From an uncultured Spartobacteria bacterium (GTDB taxonomy: Bacteria > Verrucomicrobiota > Verrucomicrobiia > Chthoniobacterales > Chthoniobacteraceae), in NCBI GenBank assembly GCA_903901425.1, contig CAIURC010000214.1, positions 62,001 through 126,000 of the forward strand: a stretch of DNA of 64,000 nucleotides, written 5' to 3'. The position numbers were made by a program, and so were the translations under genes. The notes below the pieces were generated by a model that made no database searches, was not told where the DNA came from, and saw only the letters and a program-made list of their open reading frames with translations. Below, piece after piece: positions 1-9,455 of this stretch; the first letter of the stretch is position 1; each line of letters starts with the position of its first letter.

Positions 1-63
1 ATGAAACAGGAGCGGATCCCGATTTCCGAACTCCTCGGACGCATCCTCCCGGAAATCCGGTAG
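1..63 (+). CDS. Possible C-terminal end of an upstream gene
   Basis: The first 63 bases are open in frame 1 and end in TAG, coding for 20 residues (MKQERIPISELLGRILPEIR). This looks like the tail of a gene beginning before the window, or a tiny ORF starting with the ATG at base 1. No family can be recognised from so short a piece. It runs in the same direction as the CheB-CheR gene that begins 34 bases later. Confidence 0.25.
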   Translation: MKQERIPISELLGRILPEIR

Positions 64-97
64 CGTCCACTCCATTAACACGCTATCCGATGTTTCT

Positions 98-3049
98 GTG
101 AAGCCGGTCCAACGCAGAAACAAAAGCTCCCCGTTCGGACAGACAACCGGACTCCCTCCCCCGCGACACCCCAAGACTGCCGCGGCAAAGGCTCCTGTGC
201 CGACGGAACTCCCCGTAGTTGGCATCGGGTTTTCCGCCGGCGGTCTTGAATCTGCGCAAAAATTTCTGGCCCGTCTCCAACCGAACCCGCCCTGCGCATT
301 CCTCCTTGTCACTCATCGGCGCAGCCGCTCCACCGCCATCCTCTGTAAGCTGCTTCAGAAATCCTCGGCGATCCCCGTTTCGGAGCTTTCAAACGAAACC
401 ATCCTGAAACCAGGCCACCTTTATGTGTGCCCCCCGGGCAAGACCCCAGGCTTTCAAGGCCAAGCCGTTCTGCTTAAGGACATCCCTCCATCTCCCAAAA
501 GCCCATCAGCTCGACGCCCCCTTCCCATCGACTCTTTTTTAACCGAACTGAGTGCCCACCGAGGACCCGCCTCCGTAGCGCTCATTCTTTCTGGCTCCGG
601 AAGCGATGGCACCCGTGGCGCCGCCTGTGTGAAAGCCGCGGGCGGCATTGTCCTGGCCCAAGACCCAGCAACAGCCCAGTTCAAGGGAATGCCCGCGAGT
701 GTGATCCGCGCCGGATTGGCAGACTCGGTACTCGCCCCCGATTCGCTCGGACACCAACTCCAGAGCCTGCTCCCAGGCCATGGAGGCACTCTCGAAACCA
801 CCCAGCGCGCCCTCACGCAAATCTTCGCCCTGCTGCGCTCAAGAACCGGACACGACTTTTCTGCCTACAAATCCAGCACCATCGAAAGGCGGATTCAGCG
901 GAGAATACAGATCCACAACTGCCCTGACTGCCACACGTACATCGCGCTCCTTGAGAAACAACCGGAAGAAATCGACCAACTCATGGCGGACCTTCTTATC
1001 CGGGTCACCCGGTTTTTCCGGGACCCCGATGCGTTCCAAGCCCTTGCCAAGAATGTGCTCCCGGGCCTGATCCGGCAGCGCCCGATGCACCATCCCTTCA
1101 GGATCTGGGTTCCAGGCTGCGCCACGGGCGAGGAAGTGTTTTCTCTCGCCACTCTTTTCCGGGAGGCACTCGACACCGCAGGGCAACTCGGCTCCATCAA
1201 ACTGTTCGGCACAGACCTCGATGCCGGCGCCATCGATAAGGCCCGTCTTGGAAGGTTCCCAAAAAAGGATGCCGCAGACATTCCCGCCTCCAAACTGCGC
1301 CGGTTTTTTGTCGCATCAGAAAGCGACATCCGCGTTCGGAAGGAAATACGTGATCTGGCCATCTTCTCCATCCAGAACGTCATCAAAGACCCGCCATTCA
1401 TCCGGTTGGACCTGATCTCCTGCAGAAACCTCCTCATCTATCTTAGTCCAGAGCTTCAGGCCCAACTCCTGCCCGTCTTCCACTACGCCCTGAACCCAGG
1501 CGGAATCCTGATGCTCGGCTCCTCCGAAACGATTGGCCGCTTCTCAGACCTCTTTGAAGTGGTGGACAGAAAATGGAAGATTTTCCGGAAGAAAGAGCTG
1601 CCCGCTCACCTCAAACGCCTCCATAAGCCAGTCGAGCAAAACCAGAATTCCGCGCCCGTGTCGCACCCGCCAACCACCAGCAGGGCACCCCATGCTCATC
1701 GCCTGAACCAACACCTCGAACACCTTCTCCTCCAGCGCTTCTGCCCCGCCTCTGTCCTCTGCACCTCAGAGGGCGGCGTGCTTTTCATCCACGGAAAAAC
1801 CGGAACCTTCCTTGAACCACCGGCGGGCCAACCACGCCTGAACCTCCTCGAAATGGCCAGACCGGGCCTCCGCATTGAACTCGCCGCTGCTCTGAGGCGG
1901 GCTTCTGAACACGGGGGCGAAGTGGAACGCCTTTGCCCGGAGGTCCGCGGCCCCTCAGGCACTACCTCCGTCCAGTTCACGGCCTCCAAACTCGAAGACC
2001 AAGGACCCCTTGATGGAATGCTGTTGGTCACCTTCCGCTCCGTCGCCAAGCCCCTGAAAAGCGCCACCCAAAAATCCCCACGCCTATCTGGCCTCAGCGC
2101 CGTGGAAACTCTGGAGCGCGAACTGTTCAGCACCCGCGAATCTCTCCAAGCCACCATCGAGGAACTCCAGACCTCCAACGAGGAATTCAAATCCGCAAAC
2201 GAGGAACTTCAGAGCACCAACGAGGAACTCCAGAGCGCCAACGAGGAAATGGAAACCTCCAAGGAAGAACTCCAATCCCTCAACGAGGAACTCACCACCG
2301 TCAACGCCGAGGTCGAAGCCAAAGCCCTGGAGCTTTCCCGCGCCAACGATGACATCCTCAATCTCTTCAACTCCACCCAGATCGCCACGCTCTTCCTCGA
2401 CAACCAACTCCTGATCAAACGCTACGCGGAACCTGCGCGCCGGATCTTCCGCCTGATCCCCTCCGATGTCGGACGCCCACTCTCCGACCTGACAAACCAA
2501 CTCGAACACCCCTCCCTCCTCGACGATTGCAAGGCCGTGCTCCAGTCGCTCCGCCCCAAGGCTGCCGAGGTCCGTACCCGCGACGGCCACTCGTTCCTCA
2601 TGCGCATCATGCCCTACAGGACCGCAGACAACGCCGTGGACGGTGTTGTGGCTACCTTTGTGGACATCCAGCCCGTTAAATCCACCCAATCCTCTTCCGA
2701 CCTCTTCAGGTCAGCCTTCCAACAGCACCCGCTCCCCATGCTCATTCTGGATTCACTGGGGCGTATCCAGGCTGCCAACGCTCAATCCCTCGATTTTCTC
2801 CCGGCCGCCGCCCCAGATTCCACGTCCCTTTTTGAACATCATCTTGCGCCCGGTTCCGTTCGCAGGTTCCGTTCCGCACTCTCAAAAACAGTCCGTTCCC
2901 GCTCCGGAACAGAAATGACAGTCACAATCCAGTCTGGTATGACTCGGGGGAGCCATTGCGGTCTCCAGATCTTTGCCCTCACCTCAAACAACTCCGGCGG
3001 CGCTTCCGTCTGCGTTCTGATCTCCCATCCCAATCAAACCCGGAATTAG
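98..3049 (+). CDS. CheB-CheR hybrid signalling protein with coiled coil and PAS domains
   Basis: This fuses a chemoreceptor-type methylesterase with a methyltransferase. The CheB part (about residues 38-225) keeps the likely triad Ser46 (SAGG), His73 and Asp170 (SGSGSDGT). The CheR part (about 245-500) shows the SAM-binding GCATGEE motif near residue 341 and the SCRNLLIYL segment. Residues about 665-750 form a heptad coiled coil rich in NEEL units, encoded by imperfect 21-bp repeats. It is followed by two PAS-like regions (about 751-858 and 868-935). There is no receiver domain in front of CheB. The start is GTG at 98; no better ATG lies nearby. Its stop is one base from the kinase start, so the two are probably co-transcribed. 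The substrate is unknown because no chemoreceptor gene is in view. The architecture is well known; the function here is inferred. Confidence 0.9.
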   Translation: MKPVQRRNKSSPFGQTTGLPPPRHPKTAAAKAPVPTELPVVGIGFSAGGLESAQKFLARLQPNPPCAFLLVTHRRSRSTAILCKLLQKSSAIPVSELSNETILKPGHLYVCPPGKTPGFQGQAVLLKDIPPSPKSPSARRPLPIDSFLTELSAHRGPASVALILSGSGSDGTRGAACVKAAGGIVLAQDPATAQFKGMPASVIRAGLADSVLAPDSLGHQLQSLLPGHGGTLETTQRALTQIFALLRSRTGHDFSAYKSSTIERRIQRRIQIHNCPDCHTYIALLEKQPEEIDQLMADLLIRVTRFFRDPDAFQALAKNVLPGLIRQRPMHHPFRIWVPGCATGEEVFSLATLFREALDTAGQLGSIKLFGTDLDAGAIDKARLGRFPKKDAADIPASKLRRFFVASESDIRVRKEIRDLAIFSIQNVIKDPPFIRLDLISCRNLLIYLSPELQAQLLPVFHYALNPGGILMLGSSETIGRFSDLFEVVDRKWKIFRKKELPAHLKRLHKPVEQNQNSAPVSHPPTTSRAPHAHRLNQHLEHLLLQRFCPASVLCTSEGGVLFIHGKTGTFLEPPAGQPRLNLLEMARPGLRIELAAALRRASEHGGEVERLCPEVRGPSGTTSVQFTASKLEDQGPLDGMLLVTFRSVAKPLKSATQKSPRLSGLSAVETLERELFSTRESLQATIEELQTSNEEFKSANEELQSTNEELQSANEEMETSKEELQSLNEELTTVNAEVEAKALELSRANDDILNLFNSTQIATLFLDNQLLIKRYAEPARRIFRLIPSDVGRPLSDLTNQLEHPSLLDDCKAVLQSLRPKAAEVRTRDGHSFLMRIMPYRTADNAVDGVVATFVDIQPVKSTQSSSDLFRSAFQQHPLPMLILDSLGRIQAANAQSLDFLPAAAPDSTSLFEHHLAPGSVRRFRSALSKTVRSRSGTEMTVTIQSGMTRGSHCGLQIFALTSNNSGGASVCVLISHPNQTRN

Positions 3050-3050
3050 A

Positions 3051-4349
3051 ATGCCCCCCAGTCACCTCCCACCCGCCAATAAGTTCCCGTTCAAAAAGCC
3101 ACGTTTCAGCCGTCCAGACAACTTCTGGGACATCTGGAGCCGTGGGGCAAAGGAATCCCCCCTTCTTCTGCAAGCCCTTCGTGATCTCGAACTCCACCGC
3201 ACCGAACTCCTCTCGCAGAACGACGAACTCCGCAAAACGCTCTACCGTCTTGAAGCTTCAAGGGAACGGTTTGCCCGACTCTACAACGCCGCACCGGTGG
3301 GCTACCTCACATTGAACTTCGACGGCGAAATTCTGGAAGCCAACCAGCCCTTTGCCCAACTCATCGGGCTTCAAGTCCAAAACTTGGTCGGCTCAAGGCT
3401 GCAACGCTTTGTCGGCCCGCAGCATCAGGACACGCTCCATTTTCATCTCCAATCCCTCCGCACAAGTCTGAATCCCGCCTCCTGCAGGCTTGAAATCGCC
3501 AAACCATCCCCGCGGAGACCGGGCCGAATCCCACGCTCCCAAAAAACAATCTGCGTCCAGTTGGACTCCCGCCCGTTCTCCACCGCAAACGTCCCCCAGA
3601 TTCTGGTGGCTGTCATTGACGTCACCGAATGCGAAACCCTCCAGCGCGAAATATTGCAAACCAGCGAACTGGAGCGCCTTCGCGTTGCCTCCGAGCTTCA
3701 TGACGGCATCAGTCAGGAAATTGTCGGGATTGAACTCCTCCTTCACTCGGCTCTCCAGACGCTTCCAGAAAATCTGGACACCTCCCGTTTCACCGCCGTT
3801 TTGGAAGAAATCCGGAACACCGCAGAGCACGCAAGACAACTGGCCCATTTCACCAGCCCCGCCGTGGCGTCTGGCCCTTCCGTCACCGATGCCCTCGAAA
3901 AACTGGCTGACCGCGCTCAGCGCCTTTATGGCACAGCCTGTTTATTTTCTTCTGAGGGATCCTCTCCAAGTCTGGATGGCGACACGGGGAACCAGCTGCT
4001 CCGAATGGTTCAGGAAGCCGTCTGCAACGCGGTCAAGCACAGCCGCGCCAGCCAGATCCAAATCTCCCTGAGTCAGTCCAAAACCCATGTTCGACTCACC
4101 GTCTCCGACGACGGCTGTGGATTCCAGCGATCCGCAGGCGGAAGTGAGCCCCCTTGTAAATCCGAAGGCCTGGGCCTGAGAATCATGCAACACCGCGCTA
4201 GCCTGATCGGTGCCCGGTTCACCCTCCACTCAGAACCCGGCCGCGGAACTGTGGTTTCATTTTCTCTGAATTGCCCCCTCAAAAAGCGCCTTTCCTCGAA
4301 AAAGAAGAACGCCGGACGGATCAACCGCCCGGCGTCCTCGAATTCCTAA
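3051..4349 (+). CDS. PAS-containing NarL-type sensor histidine kinase
   Basis: This is a soluble sensor kinase. A PAS domain (about residues 72-195) precedes a HisKA_3 dimerisation region with the phospho-acceptor His217 in ELHDG. An HATPase domain (about 320-415) follows, with N-box NAVKH, DDGCGF and GLGLRIMQHR. No membrane segment or receiver domain is visible, so the signal is probably cytoplasmic or relayed from the adjacent CheB-CheR hybrid one base upstream. A LuxR-type response regulator would be the expected partner, but none is found beside it. A GC-rich hairpin at 4310-4334 lies inside the last codons. Confidence 0.9.
   Translation: MPPSHLPPANKFPFKKPRFSRPDNFWDIWSRGAKESPLLLQALRDLELHRTELLSQNDELRKTLYRLEASRERFARLYNAAPVGYLTLNFDGEILEANQPFAQLIGLQVQNLVGSRLQRFVGPQHQDTLHFHLQSLRTSLNPASCRLEIAKPSPRRPGRIPRSQKTICVQLDSRPFSTANVPQILVAVIDVTECETLQREILQTSELERLRVASELHDGISQEIVGIELLLHSALQTLPENLDTSRFTAVLEEIRNTAEHARQLAHFTSPAVASGPSVTDALEKLADRAQRLYGTACLFSSEGSSPSLDGDTGNQLLRMVQEAVCNAVKHSRASQIQISLSQSKTHVRLTVSDDGCGFQRSAGGSEPPCKSEGLGLRIMQHRASLIGARFTLHSEPGRGTVVSFSLNCPLKKRLSSKKKNAGRINRPASSNS
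4310..4334. terminator. Hairpin at the end of the kinase gene, possible weak terminator
   Basis: Ten-base arms (CGCCGGACGG and CCGCCCGGCG, one A-C mismatch) enclose a 5-base loop. There is no U-tract and the hairpin overlaps the 3' end of the coding sequence, so intrinsic termination is uncertain. It lies between two convergent genes. Confidence 0.25.
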
Positions 4350-4406
4350 AGTTCCCGGCCTGGAGCGCTTTCTAGCGTTCTACAGCAACCGGGTACTCTG
4401 GGCCAA

Positions 4407-5675
4407 TCAGGCAAACGTGTTCTTGCGATAAGCTCCGATCTCGGGCGCGTCCGGATTCACCTCCGGCCCAAAGTAGCGCAGGACCACCAGCGGTTCCGTC
4501 GCGCTGGTGTTCTGGTAGGTCACCCCGGCCTGAGCCCCTGCTTCGGTGCAGAAATACTCGTCATCGGTCAGCTCATGGAACCGGATCATTTTCGGGCTGC
4601 TGAGCGGCTGCCCGTTGATGGTCCCCAAGCCTTGGACGCAGGTCAGCCCGTATGCGCCGCTGTCCTTCACTGTCACGGTGACACCGGGATCCACCGTCAA
4701 TTCCTTGGCCGTGAAGAGTTGTTCTCCCTTGATCCGGCCATAGACGATCCAGCGGTCCACGTATCCTTGGCTGCGGGTGTCGGCCACCGGCACCGGCTCA
4801 AGGTAATGGCTGTCCTTGAAATTCGGGTTCACGTTGCCTTCCCAGTCCAGCTGGTCGACGATGAAGTCGAGGTCTTGGTGCTTGTCCTTGGGCATGTCCT
4901 TGACCAGAAGCGACCACGGCACCTCGCGCCCTTCCACCAGCGACTGGTACATCCCAAACACGTCCGAGCCCCACTGCGGTTCGTAGGTGCACAGCGATCC
5001 CGGCGCATGCAGCACGCACGGCGGAATCAGCCAGCCCGTCCCAGGCTTCAGACGGTACGCACGCGAAAGATCCAAAATCCCGTTGTCGCCCTTGTTCCAG
5101 TTCTCAAGGCACTTCCGGACCTGCGCCTTGGTCGTCCCGGGTTCAAATCCCATGAACGTGTACGGGAAATTGTTCCCCACTGGATTGTGCTGCGGGGGGA
5201 AATAGTAGGACTCAGGCTTTCCTTCCTGCCCCACCAAAGCAGCCTGTTCCTTCGACTGATGCATGTGGTGCGGAATCGGCCCCATGTTGTCGAAAAACTT
5301 CGAGTACACCGGCCACTTGCCGTACTTGTCCCAGATCGCCTTTCCAATCAGCACCGAACCGCACTCGGCGACTGCCTGAGCCAGCGTGAACCGGGTATCG
5401 CCCGCCACCACATAACTGAGGCCCTCGTCCTCAGTCCGGTTCTCGTTCGCCGCAGGCGTCGTGGAAGCAAACCAACGCTCGTCAATCCCCCCCCGGTTCA
5501 ACCCAAACGCGTAGAGATCGTCCGGATGCAGTTTCAAACGCTTGCCGGGCTGCAGGAACGAACGCGGCACCCAGCACGGGGCCAGCTTCAGAAGACCGCC
5601 CGTTTTTGCAAGGGCGTCCTCCACCAGGGGTTTAACATTCGACGTGACGGTTTTCAGGGAAAGCACAGTTTTCAT
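4407..5675 (-). CDS. Cupin protein resembling class I mannose-6-phosphate isomerase
   Basis: This 422-residue protein has features of the metal-dependent class I phosphomannose isomerase cupins. It has a His-rich GPIPHHMH segment, then a GKPESYYF segment whose Glu matches the usual metal ligand. An IPPCVLHAPGS segment supplies the late His. No signal peptide is visible, so it should be cytoplasmic. The predicted role is isomerisation of a sugar or sugar phosphate, but the exact substrate cannot be read from sequence. The start is the ATG at 5675. It is transcribed away from the ebo genes, with 222 bases between the two starts. A non-enzymatic or other sugar-isomerase role is possible. Confidence 0.6.
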   Translation of the reverse strand: MKTVLSLKTVTSNVKPLVEDALAKTGGLLKLAPCWVPRSFLQPGKRLKLHPDDLYAFGLNRGGIDERWFASTTPAANENRTEDEGLSYVVAGDTRFTLAQAVAECGSVLIGKAIWDKYGKWPVYSKFFDNMGPIPHHMHQSKEQAALVGQEGKPESYYFPPQHNPVGNNFPYTFMGFEPGTTKAQVRKCLENWNKGDNGILDLSRAYRLKPGTGWLIPPCVLHAPGSLCTYEPQWGSDVFGMYQSLVEGREVPWSLLVKDMPKDKHQDLDFIVDQLDWEGNVNPNFKDSHYLEPVPVADTRSQGYVDRWIVYGRIKGEQLFTAKELTVDPGVTVTVKDSGAYGLTCVQGLGTINGQPLSSPKMIRFHELTDDEYFCTEAGAQAGVTYQNTSATEPLVVLRYFGPEVNPDAPEIGAYRKNTFA

Positions 5676-5897
5676 GCGGGTTGGATTAGGGGACTCTGAA
5701 AGGCCCTTATTTCAACCACCCGCCGCGGAGTCAAGCGTCCTCCACCCCCTCCCGCCCACTGCACAGCACACTCCCGCCAAACTCTCTCAGTCCCCATTTT
5801 TTTCTGATCCAATCCCGGCCTCCCAGCGCCCCCCTGCAAACCCTCCTTTTTTCGCCTTTGCCTTCCCCCCCGATTCCTCCCCAGAGTCACCCACCCC

Positions 5898-6794
5898 ATG
5901 CAACCACCAGTTCGCTCCTGGCTCCAACTTATCCGCGCCCCCAACCTCTTCACGGTCGGCGGCGACCCTCTGGCTGGCTTTTTTCTCGCCAACTTCGGGA
6001 TCCCAACCCACGAAGCGCTCTTTCCCATCCTCGCTAGCTTCTGTCTCTACGCGGCGGGCCTCGTGGACAACGATCTGGCCGATTACCAGGAGGACCTCAG
6101 AGACCGCCCTAGTCGGCCGCTCCCCAGCGGAGCCATTGCACCAGCCACTGCCCGCGCCGTGGCCGCCCTCCTCACAGTGGCAGCCCTTGGATTGAGCGCA
6201 GCGGCAGGACTCAATTGCTTCCTGACGGCCTCCGCTCTGGTGCTCACCGTCGCTGCCTACAACCATTTCCTCAAGGCCATCCCGGTGCTCGGTCCCCTCT
6301 CCATGGGCCTCTGCCGCGGACTCAGCCTCCTCGCGGGGGCCGCAGCGGCGCCGGCCTCCGTTTTTCCCACGGAAGTCTTCCTCGCCGCAACGGGCTTGAC
6401 GCTCTGGATCGCCGGCGTCACCCACCTTGCCCGACACGAAACACTCCGCGTGCTTCCGCCTTCCGCTCGCTTTGCCCCAATCGCAGGACTTCTGTTCCTT
6501 CTGGGCTCCACTCTGGCTTGGGGCAGAATGGGCACTCCGTTTTGGGATCAGATCGGCGCTCACTCCCTCAAGGTGCTCGTTGGGACCGCCTTGGTCATCG
6601 GACTCCTCAACTGCCTGAGCATCCGCGAAGGCACTCCTGTACCCCCCCGGATTGGGAAACTCATCCGGTTGCTCCTGCCCATCCAGGCAGGATTTTGCGC
6701 GTCCACGGGCCTTTTTGGGATTCTGGCCGGCCTCCTCCTTCTGGCCCTCTGGCCGTTGAGCCAGCGCGTCAGCCGGTCCTTCTATGCAAGCTGA
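5898..6794 (+). CDS. eboC: EboC-like UbiA-family prenyltransferase
   Basis: This is a polytopic membrane protein of the UbiA superfamily, 298 residues with about eight hydrophobic segments. The first aspartate motif is intact (Asn58, Asp59, Asp62, Asp66 in NDLADYQED), followed by RPSRPLPSG. The second aspartate-rich motif of classical UbiA enzymes is not evident. Instead there is a THLARHE segment, which I associate with the EboC subgroup. Known ebo clusters are implicated in moving natural-product precursors to the periplasm, for example in scytonemin synthesis. The neighbours eboF, eboD and eboE support the assignment. The ATG at 5898 has a C-rich leader and no clear ribosome binding site. 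Confidence 0.8.
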   Translation: MQPPVRSWLQLIRAPNLFTVGGDPLAGFFLANFGIPTHEALFPILASFCLYAAGLVDNDLADYQEDLRDRPSRPLPSGAIAPATARAVAALLTVAALGLSAAAGLNCFLTASALVLTVAAYNHFLKAIPVLGPLSMGLCRGLSLLAGAAAAPASVFPTEVFLAATGLTLWIAGVTHLARHETLRVLPPSARFAPIAGLLFLLGSTLAWGRMGTPFWDQIGAHSLKVLVGTALVIGLLNCLSIREGTPVPPRIGKLIRLLLPIQAGFCASTGLFGILAGLLLLALWPLSQRVSRSFYAS

Positions 6795-6929
6795 CCGCCA
6801 GAGTTTGCACATGCACCGCCCCAAAATCCCGCTCCTGCATCGCCCTTAGACAAAATTTCCTTCCCCGTTTCCCACGCTCGCCATCTACAAATTTCGTGGT
6901 TTCTTTCTCCCACCAACTCTTTCTTTCCC

Positions 6930-8210
6930 GTGGCCACGCCTAAAAAACTCCTCGTCATTGATGTCGCTGCCCTCGGCTGGAATCTGGTCAAGGACCTGCC
7001 CGAGTTCCGGTCCGCCACCACTTTTTTCCCCGCAGTCACCAGCGTTTTCCAAGCCGGGTTCCGCACCGCAGCCGACGCCGGCCAGCACGGACTGGTGGCC
7101 AACGGCCTGTTTTTCAAGGACCTGAGGAAGGTTCTTTTTTGGGAACAATCCGCCGCCCTGGTGGAGGGACCCCGGATCTGGGACCAGTTCCGGGCCAAGG
7201 GGGGCACGGTGGGCATGATGTTCTGGCAGCAGAGCATGGGCGAACCGGTGGACCTCGTGGTCACCCCCGCGCCCATCCACAAACACAGCGGCGGCATGAT
7301 CCAAGCCTGTTACACCCAGCCCGCCTCGCTCGAACAACGCCTCACCGAAGCCGTTGGACGCCCGTTCAACCTCATGAACTACTGGGGTCCCCTGGCCAAC
7401 CACAAATCCAGCGACTGGATCGTGGATGCCACCTGTGCCGTTCTCGGCATGCCGGACCTCGCCCCGGACCTTCTCCTCACCTACATCCCCCACCTCGATT
7501 ACGATCTCCAACGCTTCGGCCCCAACTCCGCCGCCGCCCGCAAAGCCCTCGACCTGCTCCTCGGCTACCTCACCCGGCTCAAAGCCGCCTGCTCCGAAAA
7601 CGGCTACGACTGGCTCATCGTAGGCGATTACGCCATCGAACCCGTCCAGCGCGGCGCCATCTTCCCCAACCGCGCCCTCCGCGATGCCGGACTCTTCCAA
7701 GTCCGCGACATCCGGAAAATGGATTACACCGACTTTTTTACCAGCACCGCCTTTGCCGTGGTGGACCACCAGATCGCCCATGTCTACTGCCGCGATTCCG
7801 CAGCCACCACCAAGGCAGCCGACGTACTTTCCAAACTCCCAGGCGTTGCTGAGGTCCTCACCCGTGAGTACCAGAAAAACCGCGGACTCCTTCACCCGCG
7901 CAGCGGCGAACTCCTCATCGTTGCCGAACCCGGCGCATGGTTTGCCTACCCGTGGTTCGAAAAATCGCATGCCCCGGATTACGCCAGCCACGTCGATATC
8001 CACAACAAACCCGGGTACGACCCCTGCGAACTCTTCTTCGGATGGCCCCCGCTCTCCGTCAGTTTTGACACCCGCAAAATCCACGGGTCCCACGGAAGCA
8101 CGGCGCCGGGCTACGAAATTGCATGGTCCACGTCGCTCCCCCTCGACTCCCAGCCCGCATCGGCCATGGATCTGGCCCGTCTGACCCGGGCATGGCTCGA
8201 TGCCCGCTGA
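6930..8210 (+). CDS. eboF: EboF-like alkaline phosphatase / nucleotide pyrophosphatase family protein
   Basis: This 426-residue member of the type I phosphodiesterase/nucleotide pyrophosphatase fold has an N-terminal LLVID metal-site strand. It also has the FPAVTS nucleophile region followed by GQHGLVANG. The usual later metal motifs are altered: the normal D-x-x-x-H segment reads PHLDYDLQRFGP, and the usual SDHG reads GDYA. Catalysis may therefore be changed or lost. No signal peptide is seen. The start is GTG at 6930; no ATG gives a better N-terminus. It overlaps eboD by 11 bases if that gene starts at 8200. Its role in the ebo pathway is unknown. Confidence 0.75.
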   Translation: MATPKKLLVIDVAALGWNLVKDLPEFRSATTFFPAVTSVFQAGFRTAADAGQHGLVANGLFFKDLRKVLFWEQSAALVEGPRIWDQFRAKGGTVGMMFWQQSMGEPVDLVVTPAPIHKHSGGMIQACYTQPASLEQRLTEAVGRPFNLMNYWGPLANHKSSDWIVDATCAVLGMPDLAPDLLLTYIPHLDYDLQRFGPNSAAARKALDLLLGYLTRLKAACSENGYDWLIVGDYAIEPVQRGAIFPNRALRDAGLFQVRDIRKMDYTDFFTSTAFAVVDHQIAHVYCRDSAATTKAADVLSKLPGVAEVLTREYQKNRGLLHPRSGELLIVAEPGAWFAYPWFEKSHAPDYASHVDIHNKPGYDPCELFFGWPPLSVSFDTRKIHGSHGSTAPGYEIAWSTSLPLDSQPASAMDLARLTRAWLDAR

Positions 8211-9411
8211 CCCCCTTCTCCCCATGTCCGCCGCTCCTGCCCCCCACGTTGTTCGCCAGCAAATCACGGTGCACTGGGATTTCCCGGTCGCCTTCACGCA
8301 CCACCTGTTTGCCCCAGAAAACCCGCTTCTGCGCGACACCCTGCAGCGCCTCGGCGAGGCCCGGAAACACCGCGCCATGGTGTTTCTGGATTCGCACGTC
8401 GCCAATGCCCGGCCAACACTGTCCGAAGACATCTTGGCCTATTTCAAAGCCCATGCGGACCACCTCGAACTGGCGCTCTCCCCACAACTCGTCCCGGGCG
8501 GCGAAGCGTCCAAAAACGACTTCTCCCTCGTGGAAGGATTCATGCGGCTCCTGCTTGAAAACCGCATGGACCGCCAGTCGTATGTCCTCATCATCGGCGG
8601 CGGCGCAGTCATGGATTCGGTGGGACTTGCTGCCGCCCTGGTCCACCGTGGCCTGCGTCAGATCCGGGTTCCCACCACAGTCCTCGGACAGAACGACGCC
8701 GGCGTAGGAGTCAAAAACGCCGTGAATTTTCTGGGGGGCAAAAACGCCATCGGTACGTTCGCACCGCCCTTTGCCGTGCTCAACGATTTCCAGTTCCTCG
8801 CCAGCCTCGGATCCCGGGACTGGCTCTGCGGGGTCGCGGAAGCCTTCAAAGTCGCGATCATCCGCGACGAACCGTTCTTTGAGTGGCTCTGCCAGAACGC
8901 AGCGCTGTTTCCCGCCAGAAACTTTGAGGCGATGCAATACTTGGTCCAACGCTGCGCTGAACTGCACCTCGAACACATCCGGACCAATGGCGACCCCTTC
9001 GAGTACGGACGGGCAAGGCCCCTGGACTTCGGCCACTGGTCCGCACACAAACTCGAACTGCTCTCCCAGTTCCGCATTTCCCACGGAGAAGCAGTCGCTT
9101 CCGGCGTACTATTGGACTCCATCTACGCCCATAGCCAGAACTGGATCTCGGCCGCGCAACTCGAAGCCATTGCACGCGGCCTCCAACAGAGCGGATTCCA
9201 ACTCTGGTTCGAGGAACTCGACGCCCGCTCCCCAGACGGCCAGCGCCTCGTTTTTGCCGGACTGCGCGACTTCCAAGAACACCTCGGCGGCGAACTCTGC
9301 GTCACGTTCCCGGCCGGGATCGGCTCCCGGCACGAGGTCAATGAAATCGACCTTGCAAGAATGGAGTCCGCCATTCAGGAACTCAGGAAGCGCGTTCACC
9401 CCGGCTCTTGA
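8200..9411 (+). CDS. eboD: EboD-like 3-dehydroquinate synthase family protein
   Basis: This 403-residue protein has the sugar-phosphate cyclase fold of 3-dehydroquinate synthase. It has GGGAVMDSVG for NAD binding, RVPTTVLGQNDAGVG, and VKNAVNFLGGKN. The metal-site Glu214 sits in AEAFK, with His residues in SAHKLE and SHGEAV. EboD proteins form a clade apart from the shikimate-pathway AroB, and the true substrate is not established. The ATG at 8200 lies inside the end of eboF; a second ATG at 8224 is also possible. Its stop overlaps the longest possible reading of eboE, which indicates tight translational packing. Confidence 0.85.
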   Translation: MPADPLLPMSAAPAPHVVRQQITVHWDFPVAFTHHLFAPENPLLRDTLQRLGEARKHRAMVFLDSHVANARPTLSEDILAYFKAHADHLELALSPQLVPGGEASKNDFSLVEGFMRLLLENRMDRQSYVLIIGGGAVMDSVGLAAALVHRGLRQIRVPTTVLGQNDAGVGVKNAVNFLGGKNAIGTFAPPFAVLNDFQFLASLGSRDWLCGVAEAFKVAIIRDEPFFEWLCQNAALFPARNFEAMQYLVQRCAELHLEHIRTNGDPFEYGRARPLDFGHWSAHKLELLSQFRISHGEAVASGVLLDSIYAHSQNWISAAQLEAIARGLQQSGFQLWFEELDARSPDGQRLVFAGLRDFQEHLGGELCVTFPAGIGSRHEVNEIDLARMESAIQELRKRVHPGS

Positions 9412-9455
9412 CCCCGGGGTCAGCGCCCTTTGGAACTCCCGAACGCCCGCCCGCG

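Noticed and set aside
5141-5165. GGTTCAAATCC, a tRNA T-loop-like sequence
   Set aside because: It lies within the cupin coding sequence and no acceptor or anticodon arm can be folded around it.
6885-8432. Minus-strand frame of 515 codons
   Set aside because: Antisense to eboF and the start of eboD; shows no domain of its own.
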